Source of the DNA: Salvelinus alpinus
Taxonomy: Eukaryota; Chordata; Actinopteri; Salmoniformes; Salmonidae
Direction of reading: 5' to 3'
Assembly: GCF_045679555.1 (NCBI RefSeq)
Contig: NC_092090.1
Location: 27,985,702-28,049,701, forward strand
Length of the DNA: 64,000 nucleotides
The notes beneath the pieces were generated by a model. That model saw only the letters and a program-made list of their open reading frames with translations. It had not been told where the DNA came from and did not search any database. This document shows positions 1-9,933 of the stretch, piece by piece (within the stretch, counting starts at the first letter, position 1; every line of letters begins with the position of its first letter). The position numbers were made by a program, and so were the translations under genes.

Positions 1-2193
1 GAGACTGTGGGCCAGCTCAGACAAATGCTTGGTTTACTCACTTACTACAGTAAGTATATCAAATACTTTTCTAGGAGGGCCAGCTGCCTGTATGACCTCC
101 TGAAAGCAGATTCAGAGAAATTACCTGACCACCCACAGAAAACAAAAACAAAGAAAGTAAGTCATGTGGTGCCCTCAAACAAGCCAATCCTGTGGACTGA
201 CCAGCATCAACATGCACTTGAACAGCTGATTGAGTGTTTGCTTCACCCACCAGTCTTAGGTTTCCCTGATTTCACTCAGCCATTTGTTGTACACACTGAT
301 GCGTCACACCAAGGCTTGGGAGCAGTTCTTTATCAAAAGCAAGATGGGAAGCTTAGGGTCATTGCTTATGGCTCTCGAACCTTAACAGCAGCTGAGAAGA
401 ACTATCACTACCACTCGGGCAAGCTAGAATTTCTAGCTCTAAAATGGGCAATCACCGATAAGTTCCATGATTATTTGTACTATGCTCCGACCTTCACTGT
501 ATACAGCGATAACAACCCGCTCAGCTACATTCTGTCTACTGCAAAACTGAACGCAACCACTTCCAGGTGGGTTGCAGAATTGGCTGATTTCCACTTTACA
601 ATAAAGTACAGGCCAGGCAGAGAGAACGGTGATGCAGATGCTTTGTCAAGGATGCCACTGGATGTAGAGTCACTGATGAGAGAATGTTCTGAGGAGCTTC
701 CACCAGACACCATTGCCGCCATGATACAAGCAGTTGAGGTACAGAAAGAGGCTGTTGTACCTTGGTCACTGTCAGCTGCATCTATGTCAGTATCAGCTGA
801 AGGTGAGACAACCACTGCAACAACCAGCTCGATCCCAAAAGATGGGATAAGAGAAGCACAAGAATCTGATCCGGTCATCCGTCCTGTGCTCAATTTCAAA
901 CTGTCGGGTTCCAAACCACCAGTTAAAGAGCAAAAGGAATCCAGTCCAAAGACAAAATGCCTATTCAGAGAATGGGACAAATTGACAATAGACAGTGATG
1001 GCATTCTGTACAGAATCACTACAGCCCGCAAGCAGTTAGTTCTACCAGAGCAATACAAAGGTAAAGTGATGGAAGAGTTGCACAATAACATGGGACACCA
1101 AGGTACTGACCGCACTGTATCACTAGTACGTGATCGCTTCTTCTGGCCATATATGCAATCTGACATCGAGCACTATGTGACTAAAACTTGTAGCTGTGTC
1201 AAGCAGAAAAAGCCAGCCCATGAAACAAGAGCTCCTCTGACAAACATTGTGACAACACAGCCATTTGAACTGGTATGTATAGACTTCCTTCATCTCGACA
1301 GATGCAAAGGGGGATATGAGTACATCCTCGTGATTGTTGATCATTTTACACGTTTCACTCAAGCCTACGCCACCACATCAAAGTCAGGTAACACTGCTGC
1401 AAATCTCATCTTCAATGACTTTGCCCTGAAGTTTGTGTTCCCGTCCTGCATCCACCATGACCAAGGGGGAGAATTTGAAAATCAGTTGTTCCATCAGTTA
1501 AAGAAACTCAGTGGCATGGCGGGGTCCAGAACAACACCCTACCACCCGATGGGGAACGGTCAAGTGGAACGCATGAACAGAACATTGTTGCAAATGTTAA
1601 AGACACTAACTGAGACACAAAAGTCAAATTGGAAGGAGTCTCTGAACAAACTGGTTCATGCCTATAACTGCACCCGTTGCGAAGTGACTGGCTATTCACC
1701 ATTTTATCTTCTGTTTGGGAGATCACCCAGGCTTCCAGTTGATATGCTCTTTGGATTGTGCACAGAGGCAGGTTCCAGTAACCAGCGAGACTACGTGGAG
1801 AAATGGAAACGAGGGATGGAAGAAGCATACGCCATTGCAAATGGAAATGCCCAGAAAGCCGCTGAAAGAAGTAAGAAGTACTATGACACTAAAGTTAGGA
1901 GTTCAGTGCTACAGCCTGGCGAGCAAGTTCTGATTAAAAACCTGACACCAAGAGGAGGACCAGGCAAACTCCGTAACTATTGGGAAGATACAATTCACAC
2001 AGTAGTGAGACAAATGGGTTCAGACCTGCCGATTTATGAATTGAGACCAGAAAAGGGAAGGGGACGCTCCAGGGTCCTGCACAGAAACCTGGTCATGTCC
2101 TGTGACCACTTACCTTTTGAGACACAACCAGAAATGACCAAAGATGACAAAAGTCAGAAAAAAGGAGACATCAGCCTGCATCACAGCCTCTAG
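1..2193 (+). CDS. Gypsy pol fragment: RNase H and integrase
   Basis: Open from the first base; there is no genuine start codon here because the protein begins upstream of the window. The first ~60 residues match the RT thumb/connection. RNase H follows, with VHTDASHQG near residue 98 and a conserved YSDNNPL block. The integrase zinc-binding H-H-C-C module spans about residues 357-400. The catalytic core shows D in CIDFLHLD (about 427), D in HHDQGGEF (about 487) and E in NGQVERMNR (about 523), fitting DD35E. The product copies and inserts the retrotransposon in the nucleus. The frame is uninterrupted for over 720 codons, which is unusual for an old copy, but it stops at TAG 2191-2193 where the coding sense moves to another frame. 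Confidence 0.88.
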   Translation, partial: ETVGQLRQMLGLLTYYSKYIKYFSRRASCLYDLLKADSEKLPDHPQKTKTKKVSHVVPSNKPILWTDQHQHALEQLIECLLHPPVLGFPDFTQPFVVHTDASHQGLGAVLYQKQDGKLRVIAYGSRTLTAAEKNYHYHSGKLEFLALKWAITDKFHDYLYYAPTFTVYSDNNPLSYILSTAKLNATTSRWVAELADFHFTIKYRPGRENGDADALSRMPLDVESLMRECSEELPPDTIAAMIQAVEVQKEAVVPWSLSAASMSVSAEGETTTATTSSIPKDGIREAQESDPVIRPVLNFKLSGSKPPVKEQKESSPKTKCLFREWDKLTIDSDGILYRITTARKQLVLPEQYKGKVMEELHNNMGHQGTDRTVSLVRDRFFWPYMQSDIEHYVTKTCSCVKQKKPAHETRAPLTNIVTTQPFELVCIDFLHLDRCKGGYEYILVIVDHFTRFTQAYATTSKSGNTAANLIFNDFALKFVFPSCIHHDQGGEFENQLFHQLKKLSGMAGSRTTPYHPMGNGQVERMNRTLLQMLKTLTETQKSNWKESLNKLVHAYNCTRCEVTGYSPFYLLFGRSPRLPVDMLFGLCTEAGSSNQRDYVEKWKRGMEEAYAIANGNAQKAAERSKKYYDTKVRSSVLQPGEQVLIKNLTPRGGPGKLRNYWEDTIHTVVRQMGSDLPIYELRPEKGRGRSRVLHRNLVMSCDHLPFETQPEMTKDDKSQKKGDISLHHSL

Positions 2194-2697
2194 ATTCTGA
2201 TGAAGACAGCGGGGATGAATATGACCTTCATCATGAGCCGCTACAGGTTCCCACATCTCCTACAGTACCTGAGGAGAGGAATGCTGAACCAGCAAGAGAG
2301 TGGGAACACAGGCCCCCACCAGTGAAACAGACAGTTGCGGTGCCAGTCCCTGATACGCTACCAGCACAGCCTCTTGTTGAAAAGCGGCTGGAGGAGACAA
2401 CAAGACCTGCCTGCTGAGGAGATTAACTTGCCTGCTGAAAATTTGCCTGACGATCGTCCACCAAGTGCCTTTCCTTCATTAACTGATGCTGCTGAACCTG
2501 AGAAACCAGCCTACCAGCTGCCACAAAGAGAGAGACGTATCACCTATGATCAGCTTGGTATCCCTTCCTGCTACAGTATCCAGCCACAACCACAGTTGTT
2601 CCCTGTCTACTCTGCACCAGGACTGGTTCCATGGCTGCCATCACTACAGCAATGTTACTTTCAGCCACCTTACATGTATGGGCTTCAGCAAACATGA
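2187..2697 (+). pseudogene. Frame-shifted C-terminal tail of gypsy polyprotein
   Basis: After the stop at 2191-2193 an acidic, proline-rich coding sense continues in another frame (2187 to about 2413, stop TGA) and then returns to the original frame from about 2400 to the TGA at 2695-2697, ending in a Tyr/Gln/Pro-rich stretch. The two shifts cancel. Gypsy polyproteins often extend past integrase with low-complexity tails, so this reads as one tail damaged by two indels. An alternative is that the polyprotein simply ends at 2193 and the rest is untranslated; the lack of an ATG at the start of this segment argues against an independent gene. Confidence 0.5.
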
Positions 2698-2782
2698 GGC
2701 TACAGAGTTGACATGTTTGACCATGGACTACTGACTGATTTCACAGACTGTCACAAGAGACAATTTGCAGACTATGCATATA

Positions 2783-3207
2783 CAGTGATCCCTCGCCACT
2801 TCGCGGTTCACTTATCGCGGATTCGCTATTTCGCGGATTTTCATAATGCATTTGTTTTTTTTTTTTGGTGCATTGTGCTCTGCATTCTGATTCGCTAAAA
2901 ACTCACTCCCGCTTCTTGTATCAAAACATGCTACGAATTGTGCTATCATTTTGTCGTCTCGTGCAGTTATGTGTACGTACATAAAACAGCTTGGCAAATT
3001 TACATTAAGTTGGCCAAATTATCTTGTAATTTCGAACATCTCCTAAACCCATAATGTCGACGAAACGGCCTACACGTGAGTCACTGTATTTGTATACATG
3101 TAATAGTTGCTAATTGTAAAAAAAAAAAAAAGTTTTCTATTTCGCGGATTTCACTTATCGCGGGTCATTTTCGGAACGTAACCCCCGCGATAAACGAGGG
3201 ATTACTG
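2783..3207. mobile_element. pogo/Tigger-like MITE
   Basis: A 425-bp non-coding element. Its left end begins CAGTGATCCCTCGCC and the reverse complement of its right end begins CAGTAATCCCTCGTTTATCG; each end is flanked by TA (2781-2782 and 3208-3209). The CAGTAATCCCTCG terminus resembles Tigger/pogo transposons. The subterminal motifs ttcgcgga and cttatcgcgg recur near both ends. No transposase is present, so it was mobilised in trans. It is inserted in the 3' untranslated part of the gypsy element. Confidence 0.72.
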
Positions 3208-3512
3208 TATATCATTAAAATTGATGGACTGTTGATCAATAGTATGAGAAAAGACTGCTTATGTTATATAGCTGGTCAACAGATATGGACTGTGAATATA
3301 ACTTGTTAGTTATATTTGAACTGTGACCCTTGACCTCTGCTCAAGTACTACCTTACAGAAGAGGATTTTCTAGGTCCAGTGCATATAGACTGTTGAAGAA
3401 GACAATGTTGGTAATGTTGGGACAACATTTATTTTGTCGGGGAGAGTGTGACAGGTTAAAGGAAATACTCATAGCCTGTTATACATTAAAAATGATTAGT
3501 AAGTTCATAGTA

Positions 3513-5099
3513 CAGTGGGGCAAAAAAGTATTTAGTCAGCCACCAATTGTGCAAGTTCTCCCACTTAAAAAGATGAGAGAGGCCTGTAATTTTCATCATT
3601 TCTTCAACTATGACAGACAAAATGAGAAGAAAAAAATCCTGAAAATCACATTGTAGGATTTTTTATGAATTTATTTGCAAATTATGGTGGAAAATAAGTA
3701 TTTGGTCAATAACAAAAGTTTATCTCAATACTTTGTTATATACCCTTTGTTGGCAATGACAGAGGTCAAACGTTTTCTGTAAGTCTTCACAAGGTTTTCA
3801 CACACTGTTGCTGGTATTTTGGCCCATTCCTCCATGCAGATCTCCTCTAGAGCAGTGATGTTTTGGGGCTGTTGCTGGGCAACACGGACTTTCAACTCCC
3901 TCCAAAGATTTTCTATGGGGTTGAGATCTGGAGACTGGCTAGGCCACTCCAGGACCTTGAAATGCTTCTTACGAAGCCACTCCTTTGTTGCCCGGGCGGT
4001 GTGTTTGGGATCATTGTCATGCTGAAAGACCCAGCCACGTTTCATCTTCAATGCCCTTGCTGATGGAAGGAGGTTTTCACTCAAAATCTCACGATACATG
4101 GCCCCATTCATTCTTTCCTTTACACGGATCAGTCGTCCTGGTCCCTTTGCAGAAAAACAGCCCCAAAGCATGATGTTTCCACCCCCATGCTTCACAGTAG
4201 GTATGGTGTTCTTTGGATGCAACTCAGCATGCTTTGTCCTCCAAACACGACGAGTTGAGTTTTTACCAAAAAGTTATATTTTGGTTTCATCTGACCATAT
4301 GACATTCTCCCAATCTTCTTCTGGATCATCCAAATGCTCTCTAGCAAACTTCAGACGGGCCTGGACATGTACTGGCTTAAGCAGGGGGACACGTCTGGCA
4401 CTGCAGGATTTGAGTCCCTGGCGGCGTAGTGTGTTACTGATGGTAGGCTTTGTTACTTTGGTCTCAGCTCTCTGCGGGTCATTCACTAGGTCCCCCCGTG
4501 TGGTCCTGGGATTTTTGCTCACCGTTCTTGTGAACATTTTGACCCCACGGGGTGAGATCTTGCGTGGAGCCCCAGATCGAGGGAGATTATCAGTGGTTTT
4601 GTATGTCTTCCATTTCCTAATAATTGCTCCCACAGTTGATTTCTTCAAACCAAGCTGCTTACTATTGCAGATTCAGTCTTCCCAGCCTGGTGCAGGTCTA
4701 CAATTTTGTTTCTGGTGTCTTTTGACAGCTCTTTGGTCTTGGCCATAGTGGAGTTTGGAGTGTGACTGTTTGAGGTTGTGGACAGGTGTCTTTTATACTG
4801 ATAACAAGATCAAACAGGTGCCATTAATACAGGTAACGATTGGAGGACAGAGGAGCCTCTTAAAGAAGAAGTTACAGGTCTGTGAGAGCCAGAAATCTTG
4901 CTTGTTTGTTGGTGACCAAATACTTATTTTCCACCATAATTTGCAAATAAATTCATTAAAAATCCTACAATGTGATTTTCTGGATTTTTTTTCCTCATTT
5001 TGTCTGTCATAGTTGAAGTGTACCTATGATGAAAATCATATTTTTAAGTGGGAGAACTTGCACAATTGGTGGCTGACTAAATACTTTTTTGCCCCACTG
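3513..5099 (-). mobile_element. Tc1/mariner transposon A
   Basis: A 1587-bp element flanked by TA (3511-3512, 5100-5101). The terminal inverted repeats are close to 190 bp long (about 3513-3705 and 4912-5099), start CAGTGGGGCAAAAAAGTATT and carry an inner direct-repeat copy, the IR/DR layout of fish Tc1 elements. One minus-strand transposase frame fills the centre. It lies in the LTR of the gypsy element and is therefore younger than it. Confidence 0.95.
3725..4746 (-). pseudogene. Tc1 transposase, one frameshift and one stop
   Basis: Encodes an almost full-length Tc1 transposase of about 340 codons. The start is the ATG at 4746-4744 (MAKTKELS). The helix-turn-helix DNA-binding region is followed by the DDE core: WSDETK (first Asp), HDNDPKHTA (second Asp) and [11 protein letters not shown] (Glu), i.e. 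DD34E. It is broken in two places: an apparent one-base deletion near 4662, which shifts frame after about 30 residues, and an in-frame TAA just after the first catalytic motif near 4273. The rest is well preserved down to the stop at 3725, so inactivation looks fairly recent. This copy cannot make active enzyme. Confidence 0.92.
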
Positions 5100-5392
5100 T
5101 ATGTGAGGATCTTAAAACATCTAAGGTTAAGAAGATCATGCATTCAGTATTAGTTGATAGAGATTGATAACATTCATATAATTGTGTTAAAAAGTTAAAA
5201 TACGTCAAGCGTACAAAGGGTACGAATTGTGAGAGGAATGTGTAAACGTTATATTGATTACTTTATTTTGTGGTGCCTAATGGAAGGGTAAAAGTGTTCA
5301 TCTGTGATCTACTAAATGCTCTTAATCTATGAGCCTGAGATCGATTGCTCTGGTCTCCACCCAAGTTCCCGGGCAAATCGCGGTCTTTCCTT

Positions 5393-5985
5393 ATTGCACT
5401 AAAAGTTCTCATTGAGGAAACAATACCGTATCACTCTCGTGATTATTTCTCCCCTTTTTCAGGTACGTTATTGATGATAAAAAAGAGTAATTTAAATGTA
5501 ATAGCTCGCTAACATGTCAAGAGTGTTTAAGGTGTGTCTTAGTAACATCTTGAGGAAGTTAGAGTTAAGTTTGCAGAGAGTAATATGAGCCATGCTCGGT
5601 TGCAGCGAAGAATAGCTTCGTACTGAGAGTAGCTGCCATTTTATGTCGATTGTGAATGAACATGTGCGTTGTTAATAAGATATTTTGCAGTGTTATTTGT
5701 ATAATGTTTTTTCAAACACTTTATTGCCTGTTGATAAATTGAGTTATGGTTTACTGAGTTAAAGCTTTGTGCTTGACAGTTATATTGTAATTAGTATCTG
5801 TTTCAGTGAATTACAGTGTATACTGTTGTGACTTGAATAAGCCTTGTACCCTACAAAACTATCTATTTCCTGTAGATCTGTTGTTCTGTAAAATGTGTTA
5901 CTTTTGTAAAATGAATTGCACTAAAAGTTCTCATTGAGGAAACAATACCGTATCACTCTCGTGATTATTTCTCCCCTTTTTCAGG
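5393..5985 (+). repeat. 71-bp perfect direct repeat pair
   Basis: Positions 5393-5463 and 5915-5985 are identical over 71 bp, beginning attgcactaaaagttctc and ending ctcccctttttcagg. The 451 bp between them is not repeated. The second copy ends eight bases before the inferred LTR end. The repeat ends in a polypyrimidine tract plus CAG, so it could also act as a splice acceptor. Confidence 0.85.
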
Positions 5986-5993
5986 GGCGTAAC

Positions 5994-7549
5994 ACGAGCA
6001 AGGAGGCCTACAAACCTGACTCAACATATTTTTGTGACTCAATTCCCATCATTAAAAACAAACAAAACCACATTTTTACGACTCCATCTGACACCAGCAT
6101 GGTGTGGGCAAGGGTGTCATTTATGGGTTCCGCTGACCCAGCAACTGCAGGACCTGGGGACCCGGGGGGTCCAGGCAAGACAGGCAGACCCTACCCCACA
6201 AAAAAACACAAGAGACGACATCTTGATTTTTGTACACTTCATTTTGGCCCATTCTACCCCTCACCTTCCCATGCATGCAAATGGTCTCCAGTTTGTTGTT
6301 GTAATACAGTTTGTGTTCTCAGTCAACTTGCTTGGTAAAATAAACATAAACTGCTGAAAGATGTCGTAAGGACAACATAGGTAAACCAACAAGGACGATG
6401 AGGAAATATATGTCCTTGGAGTGAAGAGAAGTGGACCCACCAGAAAAGTCTCCAAGGTAGGATACCCAAAAGAAACCACAAAGGTCTGAAACAAAGAAAG
6501 TGAAATAGCTAATTATACATCATCGCAGTTTTATGGCCCATAGCCTTTCCACTGAATTCACAAACAGGTAGGCGCTACTACTTTGTAGCTCAGCCCCCTC
6601 AATGTAGCTGAAATATGATTGGGCTCAACTGAACATTTTGGTGTCAACAACCTTGTTTTTATTGTTGCATTAGAGTCTTCGCTAGTTGCAATGTGTTTGC
6701 AGGAGCATATTTTGGCAGACTTTTGAAAATGGCCATCAAATGATTGGGGAGAATGTAGACCCAGGATGCAACAAGGGGTCTGGGGGGCCCTGGAGGTCCA
6801 CTGAGGCCAAACTGTTCCTCACCACGTCTGAGGGGCACTGAAGGTCCACTGGGGCCCGGCTGGCCATCGCCACTTCTGGAGGGACTGGAGCAAATGTGCA
6901 AAAGGACTATTGTTAAGTTACACTAATAGGCTATCAAGAATGATCTGAAAGATTAATATCAAAGGTGAATATTGAATAACAAGGCAAAACCATAAGTTAC
7001 AGGACATAACTGCCATTAATAAGGCATTATTCTACACATAATCAGAGAGGGAGAGAGACACTCTACCAAAAGAGCAACTTCTAGCTAGAGAAATCTATTA
7101 TTGTGCAGCGCTTCACATCTTTTTCACGCAATAAAATGTCTTGCATACAGTTGTAAAGAGTCATTTCAGGGGCCGGACTACAATGTCTATTCAGTTATAT
7201 CAAGTAATATTTTCATTGGAAAATTGAACAATAACAGGATATAATGAGACAAAGATATAATTAATTTACACCTATTCATTTCAAATTTGAAGTCCCCTGC
7301 CTTTGCCAGTATGTCTTTCAGCTGTCTCTTTCCAAAAGAGACAGTCTCTTGTTTGTTAACTCCACCCCCAGACATCTAATGACAATGGTCCCCTCCTCAA
7401 AAGAGCAGTAGGGGAAATGACCTTTTCCACCACATTCATCTAACAGGGAAGACACAGGGAGCTTGGCATGGATAACATACTGATATCAAACATAAAATGT
7501 TACATACTAAATTACTGGTAACACTAAACAATAAAATTACATTTAATCT
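5994..7549. other. No recognisable gene; two short collagen-like scraps
   Basis: No gene with consistent splice sites was found. Two short stretches read as Gly-Pro-rich on the minus strand: about 6130-6200 (PGPPGSPGPAV) and about 6760-6900 (QPGPSGPS and SGPPGPP). The second is preceded on the minus strand by a pyrimidine-rich CAG. They could be decayed exons of a collagen-domain gene or chance GC-rich triplets; neither is long enough to assign. Confidence 0.25.
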
Positions 7550-7552
7550 GCA

Positions 7553-7816
7553 ATCTATTGATGTGACTAAATGTATCTGTATACTATTGATGTGACTAAA
7601 TGTATCTGGAAGCTATTCATGTGACTAAATGTATCTGCAATCTATTCATGTGACTAAATGTATCTGCAATCTATTGATGTGACTAAATGTATCTGCAATC
7701 TATTCATGTGACTAAATGTATCTGCAATCTATTCATGTGACTAAATGTATCTGCAATCTATTCATGTGACTAAGTGTATCTGTAATCTATTCATGTGACT
7801 AAATGTATCTGCAATT
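7553..7816 (+). repeat. 29-bp minisatellite, about nine units
   Basis: Tandem array of atgtgactaaatgtatctgc plus aatctattc, about nine copies. Units vary mainly at ctattc/ctattg and at the first adenines. It is AT-rich and non-coding, and lies immediately before a LINE-derived scrap. Confidence 0.92.
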
Positions 7817-7819
7817 AGC

Positions 7820-7922
7820 TTCAAATTACTCATCCTCACCTACAAAGCACTCAATGGACTGGCACCCTTATATCTTACTGACCTTCTGCATTCCTACATT
7901 CTGACCTGCTTACTACACTCCT
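7820..7922 (+). pseudogene. LINE reverse transcriptase C-terminal scrap
   Basis: Plus-strand translation gives FKLLILTYKALNGLAP followed by LYLTDLL, the pattern (thumb region, K-x-x-x-G-x-A-P-x-Y-L) seen near the C-terminus of many non-LTR retrotransposon reverse transcriptases. Only about 34 residues remain. The family cannot be named from so little. Confidence 0.5.
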
Positions 7923-8034
7923 CTAACAATGGCCTCCTCATCATTCTTTGGAACAGGCTCCATAAGAGACGTTGCTTTTAGCAGTGCAGCCTCCCAAAAT
8001 AGCTCACAAAAATGTATAAAAACTGGCACGAATC

Positions 8035-8080
8035 TCCAGTTTATTGTACAGATTCGTTTCCAGTTTATTGTACAGATTCG
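8035..8080 (+). repeat. Tandem 23-bp duplication
   Basis: The motif tccagtttattgtacagatt plus cg occurs twice in a row (8035-8056 and 8059-8080) with no change. This is a local tandem duplication in non-coding DNA. Confidence 0.85.
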
Positions 8081-8557
8081 GTGGTACAAGACAATGGGCA
8101 CTCTTGCTCCAGTGCCACGGGACACAGTTCTACCGTGACAGAGCTAAGGCCAGCACACCATGTTGTTTCACTATTTAACCAGATATTTAAATGACTAACA
8201 GGTCAGATCCAGTAGGTTATAAACACACAATAACGCATGTGACCCATGACTGTATCAATATTATAAAGATATTATAGTCCACATATATGATTATCAAATA
8301 ATATATGATAATATATGCCATTAAGCTGACACTTTTAAGCAACTTAGTCACGCGACTTGGTCATGCGTAGCTTAACCTCTTTCTAAATATGTTGGAAAAC
8401 AAATTGCTTAATGTAATGAAGAGTACATGTGTAATAAAACAAATCACTTTTAAATTATATTCTAATTAAACATGAGAACATGGGAATACCCATGTCGACT
8501 GTTTTATTGGTGTGACATGCGACACCTAACTGTGATTGCGCCCAGGTGCATCTCGTT

Positions 8558-8712
8558 ATTGGTGGGTGAGGTTTTCCCTATAAATTTCCAGTGTTTCTCA
8601 GTGGCCAGAAGATTCCCATTAAATGTAAAGGTTGGCCTGCCTTAAGAGGACAAGAGAAGTGAAGGTGACTTACACCAAACTTCCAGTAACGGCAGCTTGG
8701 TAGTTGAATTGT
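8558..8712 (+). promoter_or_regulatory. Possible core promoter and 5' untranslated exon
   Basis: An inverted CCAAT (ATTGG, 8558-8562), a TATA-like tataaat (8579-8585) and, about 130 bp further on, a strong splice donor gtaagtat (8711) line up as a small promoter plus leader exon. It lies 1.2 kb upstream of the first MS4A ATG. The distal MS4A copy has no equivalent, so it would serve only the proximal gene. CCAAT and TATA are closer together than usual. Weak inference. Confidence 0.2.
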
Positions 8713-9629
8713 AAGTATGGCAAAAGTATGACCTTCAGCCAGGATCAGCTCTCCTTCTCCCTGGGCACGCCTCCCTAAACGTATGACCTTTGTATATATT
8801 GCTGTTTCTAATTTAAAGTGAAAGCTAATAAGTATATATTGGTGATAGGATCATAGTATGAGTGTTATCGCTGAAGATTGTGTGAGATTATTGCAGATCT
8901 GCTGTCGATCTGAAATCTATCTCAGGCAGATACAACAAATTGCATTAGGCTGTATCAAGGGCTTTGTGCTTCATTGGCCAGTCAATTCAGGTGTGATAGT
9001 GCCAGGCTGGATAAAAATGCTTTCTTACTGTTCACTTTAAAACAAATTAGGAAACATGGTATTACTTTGTACTTCCATAATAACTGCTATGTAAGTGCTA
9101 TGTAAGTGCTATGTAATTACAGTCTAGCGGTATTGGTTATTAGATAACAGCATAACTCCAGCCAACATGTTTCAGAACAATGTTGATACTGCATTTATTA
9201 TTGTGTATTAGGTATTTATGTTTTAGGGCAGCTTGATGTAGTGTGACTACATGTAGTGTGATGTAGTGTGACCACTTTCATTATTACTTAAAGTAGGCAT
9301 CCATCTCACAACTGCTAAATGATTATGGATTGATAAGTGATTTGTAGTGAACCACATAGCTTTAAGCAATAGATTTCTGAATACATTTAATTGATGATTC
9401 AAACATTGGACCTCATTCCTGTAAATCAATCATTAATCTGCAAAAACCTTCCTCAATCATGAATAGTTATTGTCAGAAGAATCCATATTCCTCCTACCCC
9501 TGGGCGAGATCATGCAACATCATAAAGTTCACTTCCACTGCTATGCTGATGATAGTCCAGATGGCCATGTGATTAATTGTTCAGCAGTCTATGACTTGGG
9601 TGACTGGAGTCTTTGACAATTCTCCTCTG
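8713..9629. other. No gene recognised
   Basis: AT-rich non-coding DNA between the possible leader exon and the duplicated MS4A segment. There are short local repeats only (taagtgctatg x3 near 9090; gtagtgtga x3 near 9240). Confidence 0.5.
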
Positions 9630-9786
9630 ACACTACTTAGGATGTCATTTTGAACATAGACATAGTCTACAACAATTGCCAGTAGAAACCATCAGTTAGA
9701 ATTTCCTGTCCTGCACTGAGGAAATCTAACAGTTAAGGGGGAGGAGTGTGTGGGCCTAGAGAGGGGTCAAATTCCTCTGACAACAA

Positions 9787-9795
9787 GGGGGCGGG
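9787..9795 (+). promoter_or_regulatory. GC box upstream of MS4A copy 1
   Basis: gggggcggg, a perfect Sp/KLF-type GC box, lies about 145 bp before the ATG and is conserved at 15244-15252 before the second copy. It may be part of a TATA-less proximal promoter or of the 5' untranslated region. Confidence 0.25.
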
Positions 9796-9933
9796 ATTGC
9801 ATACAAAATAACGGGGCACACAAAGAGTTCAGGGGCGTTGGTGGTTTTGCTCTGAATTTTGTCAAGGAAGTCAAAAGTAGACTATTTGAAAGATTATCGA
9901 CGATTTCAGAGATCTTAATAACACCCAACAGTT

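Larger units (their letters stand above)
1..5993 (+). mobile_element. Ty3/Gypsy LTR retrotransposon, 5' part outside window
   Basis: The window opens inside a Gypsy-type retrotransposon. Seen in order: the end of reverse transcriptase, RNase H, integrase, a proline-rich tail to 2697, an untranslated stretch, a purine-rich run (ggggagag, about 3439-3446) and a probable 3' LTR starting TGTGACAGG at 3447 and ending near 5993 (GTAACA). The order RT-RNase H-integrase is the Ty3/Gypsy order. Two younger DNA transposons sit inside it: a Tigger-like MITE at 2783-3207 and a Tc1 at 3513-5099, each flanked by TA. The 5' LTR, gag, protease and RT catalytic core are beyond the left edge, so LTR identity and target-site duplication cannot be checked. 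Confidence 0.85.
3447..5993 (+). repeat. Probable 3' LTR of the gypsy element, split by Tc1
   Basis: Starts TGTGACAGG directly after a purine-rich run and ends around TTTCAGGGGCGTAACA, a TG...CA pair. It is interrupted by the Tc1 at 3513-5099; without it the LTR would be about 960 bp. It contains an internal 71-bp perfect direct repeat (5393-5463 and 5915-5985). The boundaries are inferred from the termini only, because the partner LTR lies outside the window. Confidence 0.5.

Noticed and set aside
525-1166. 213-codon minus-strand frame
   Set aside because: Antisense of the gypsy pol frame, with no features of its own.
4098-4748. 216-codon plus-strand frame
   Set aside because: Antisense of the Tc1 transposase.
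7553-7816. Possible CRISPR-like regular array
   Set aside because: Units are contiguous 29-bp tandem repeats without unique spacers, in a vertebrate genome; it is a minisatellite.
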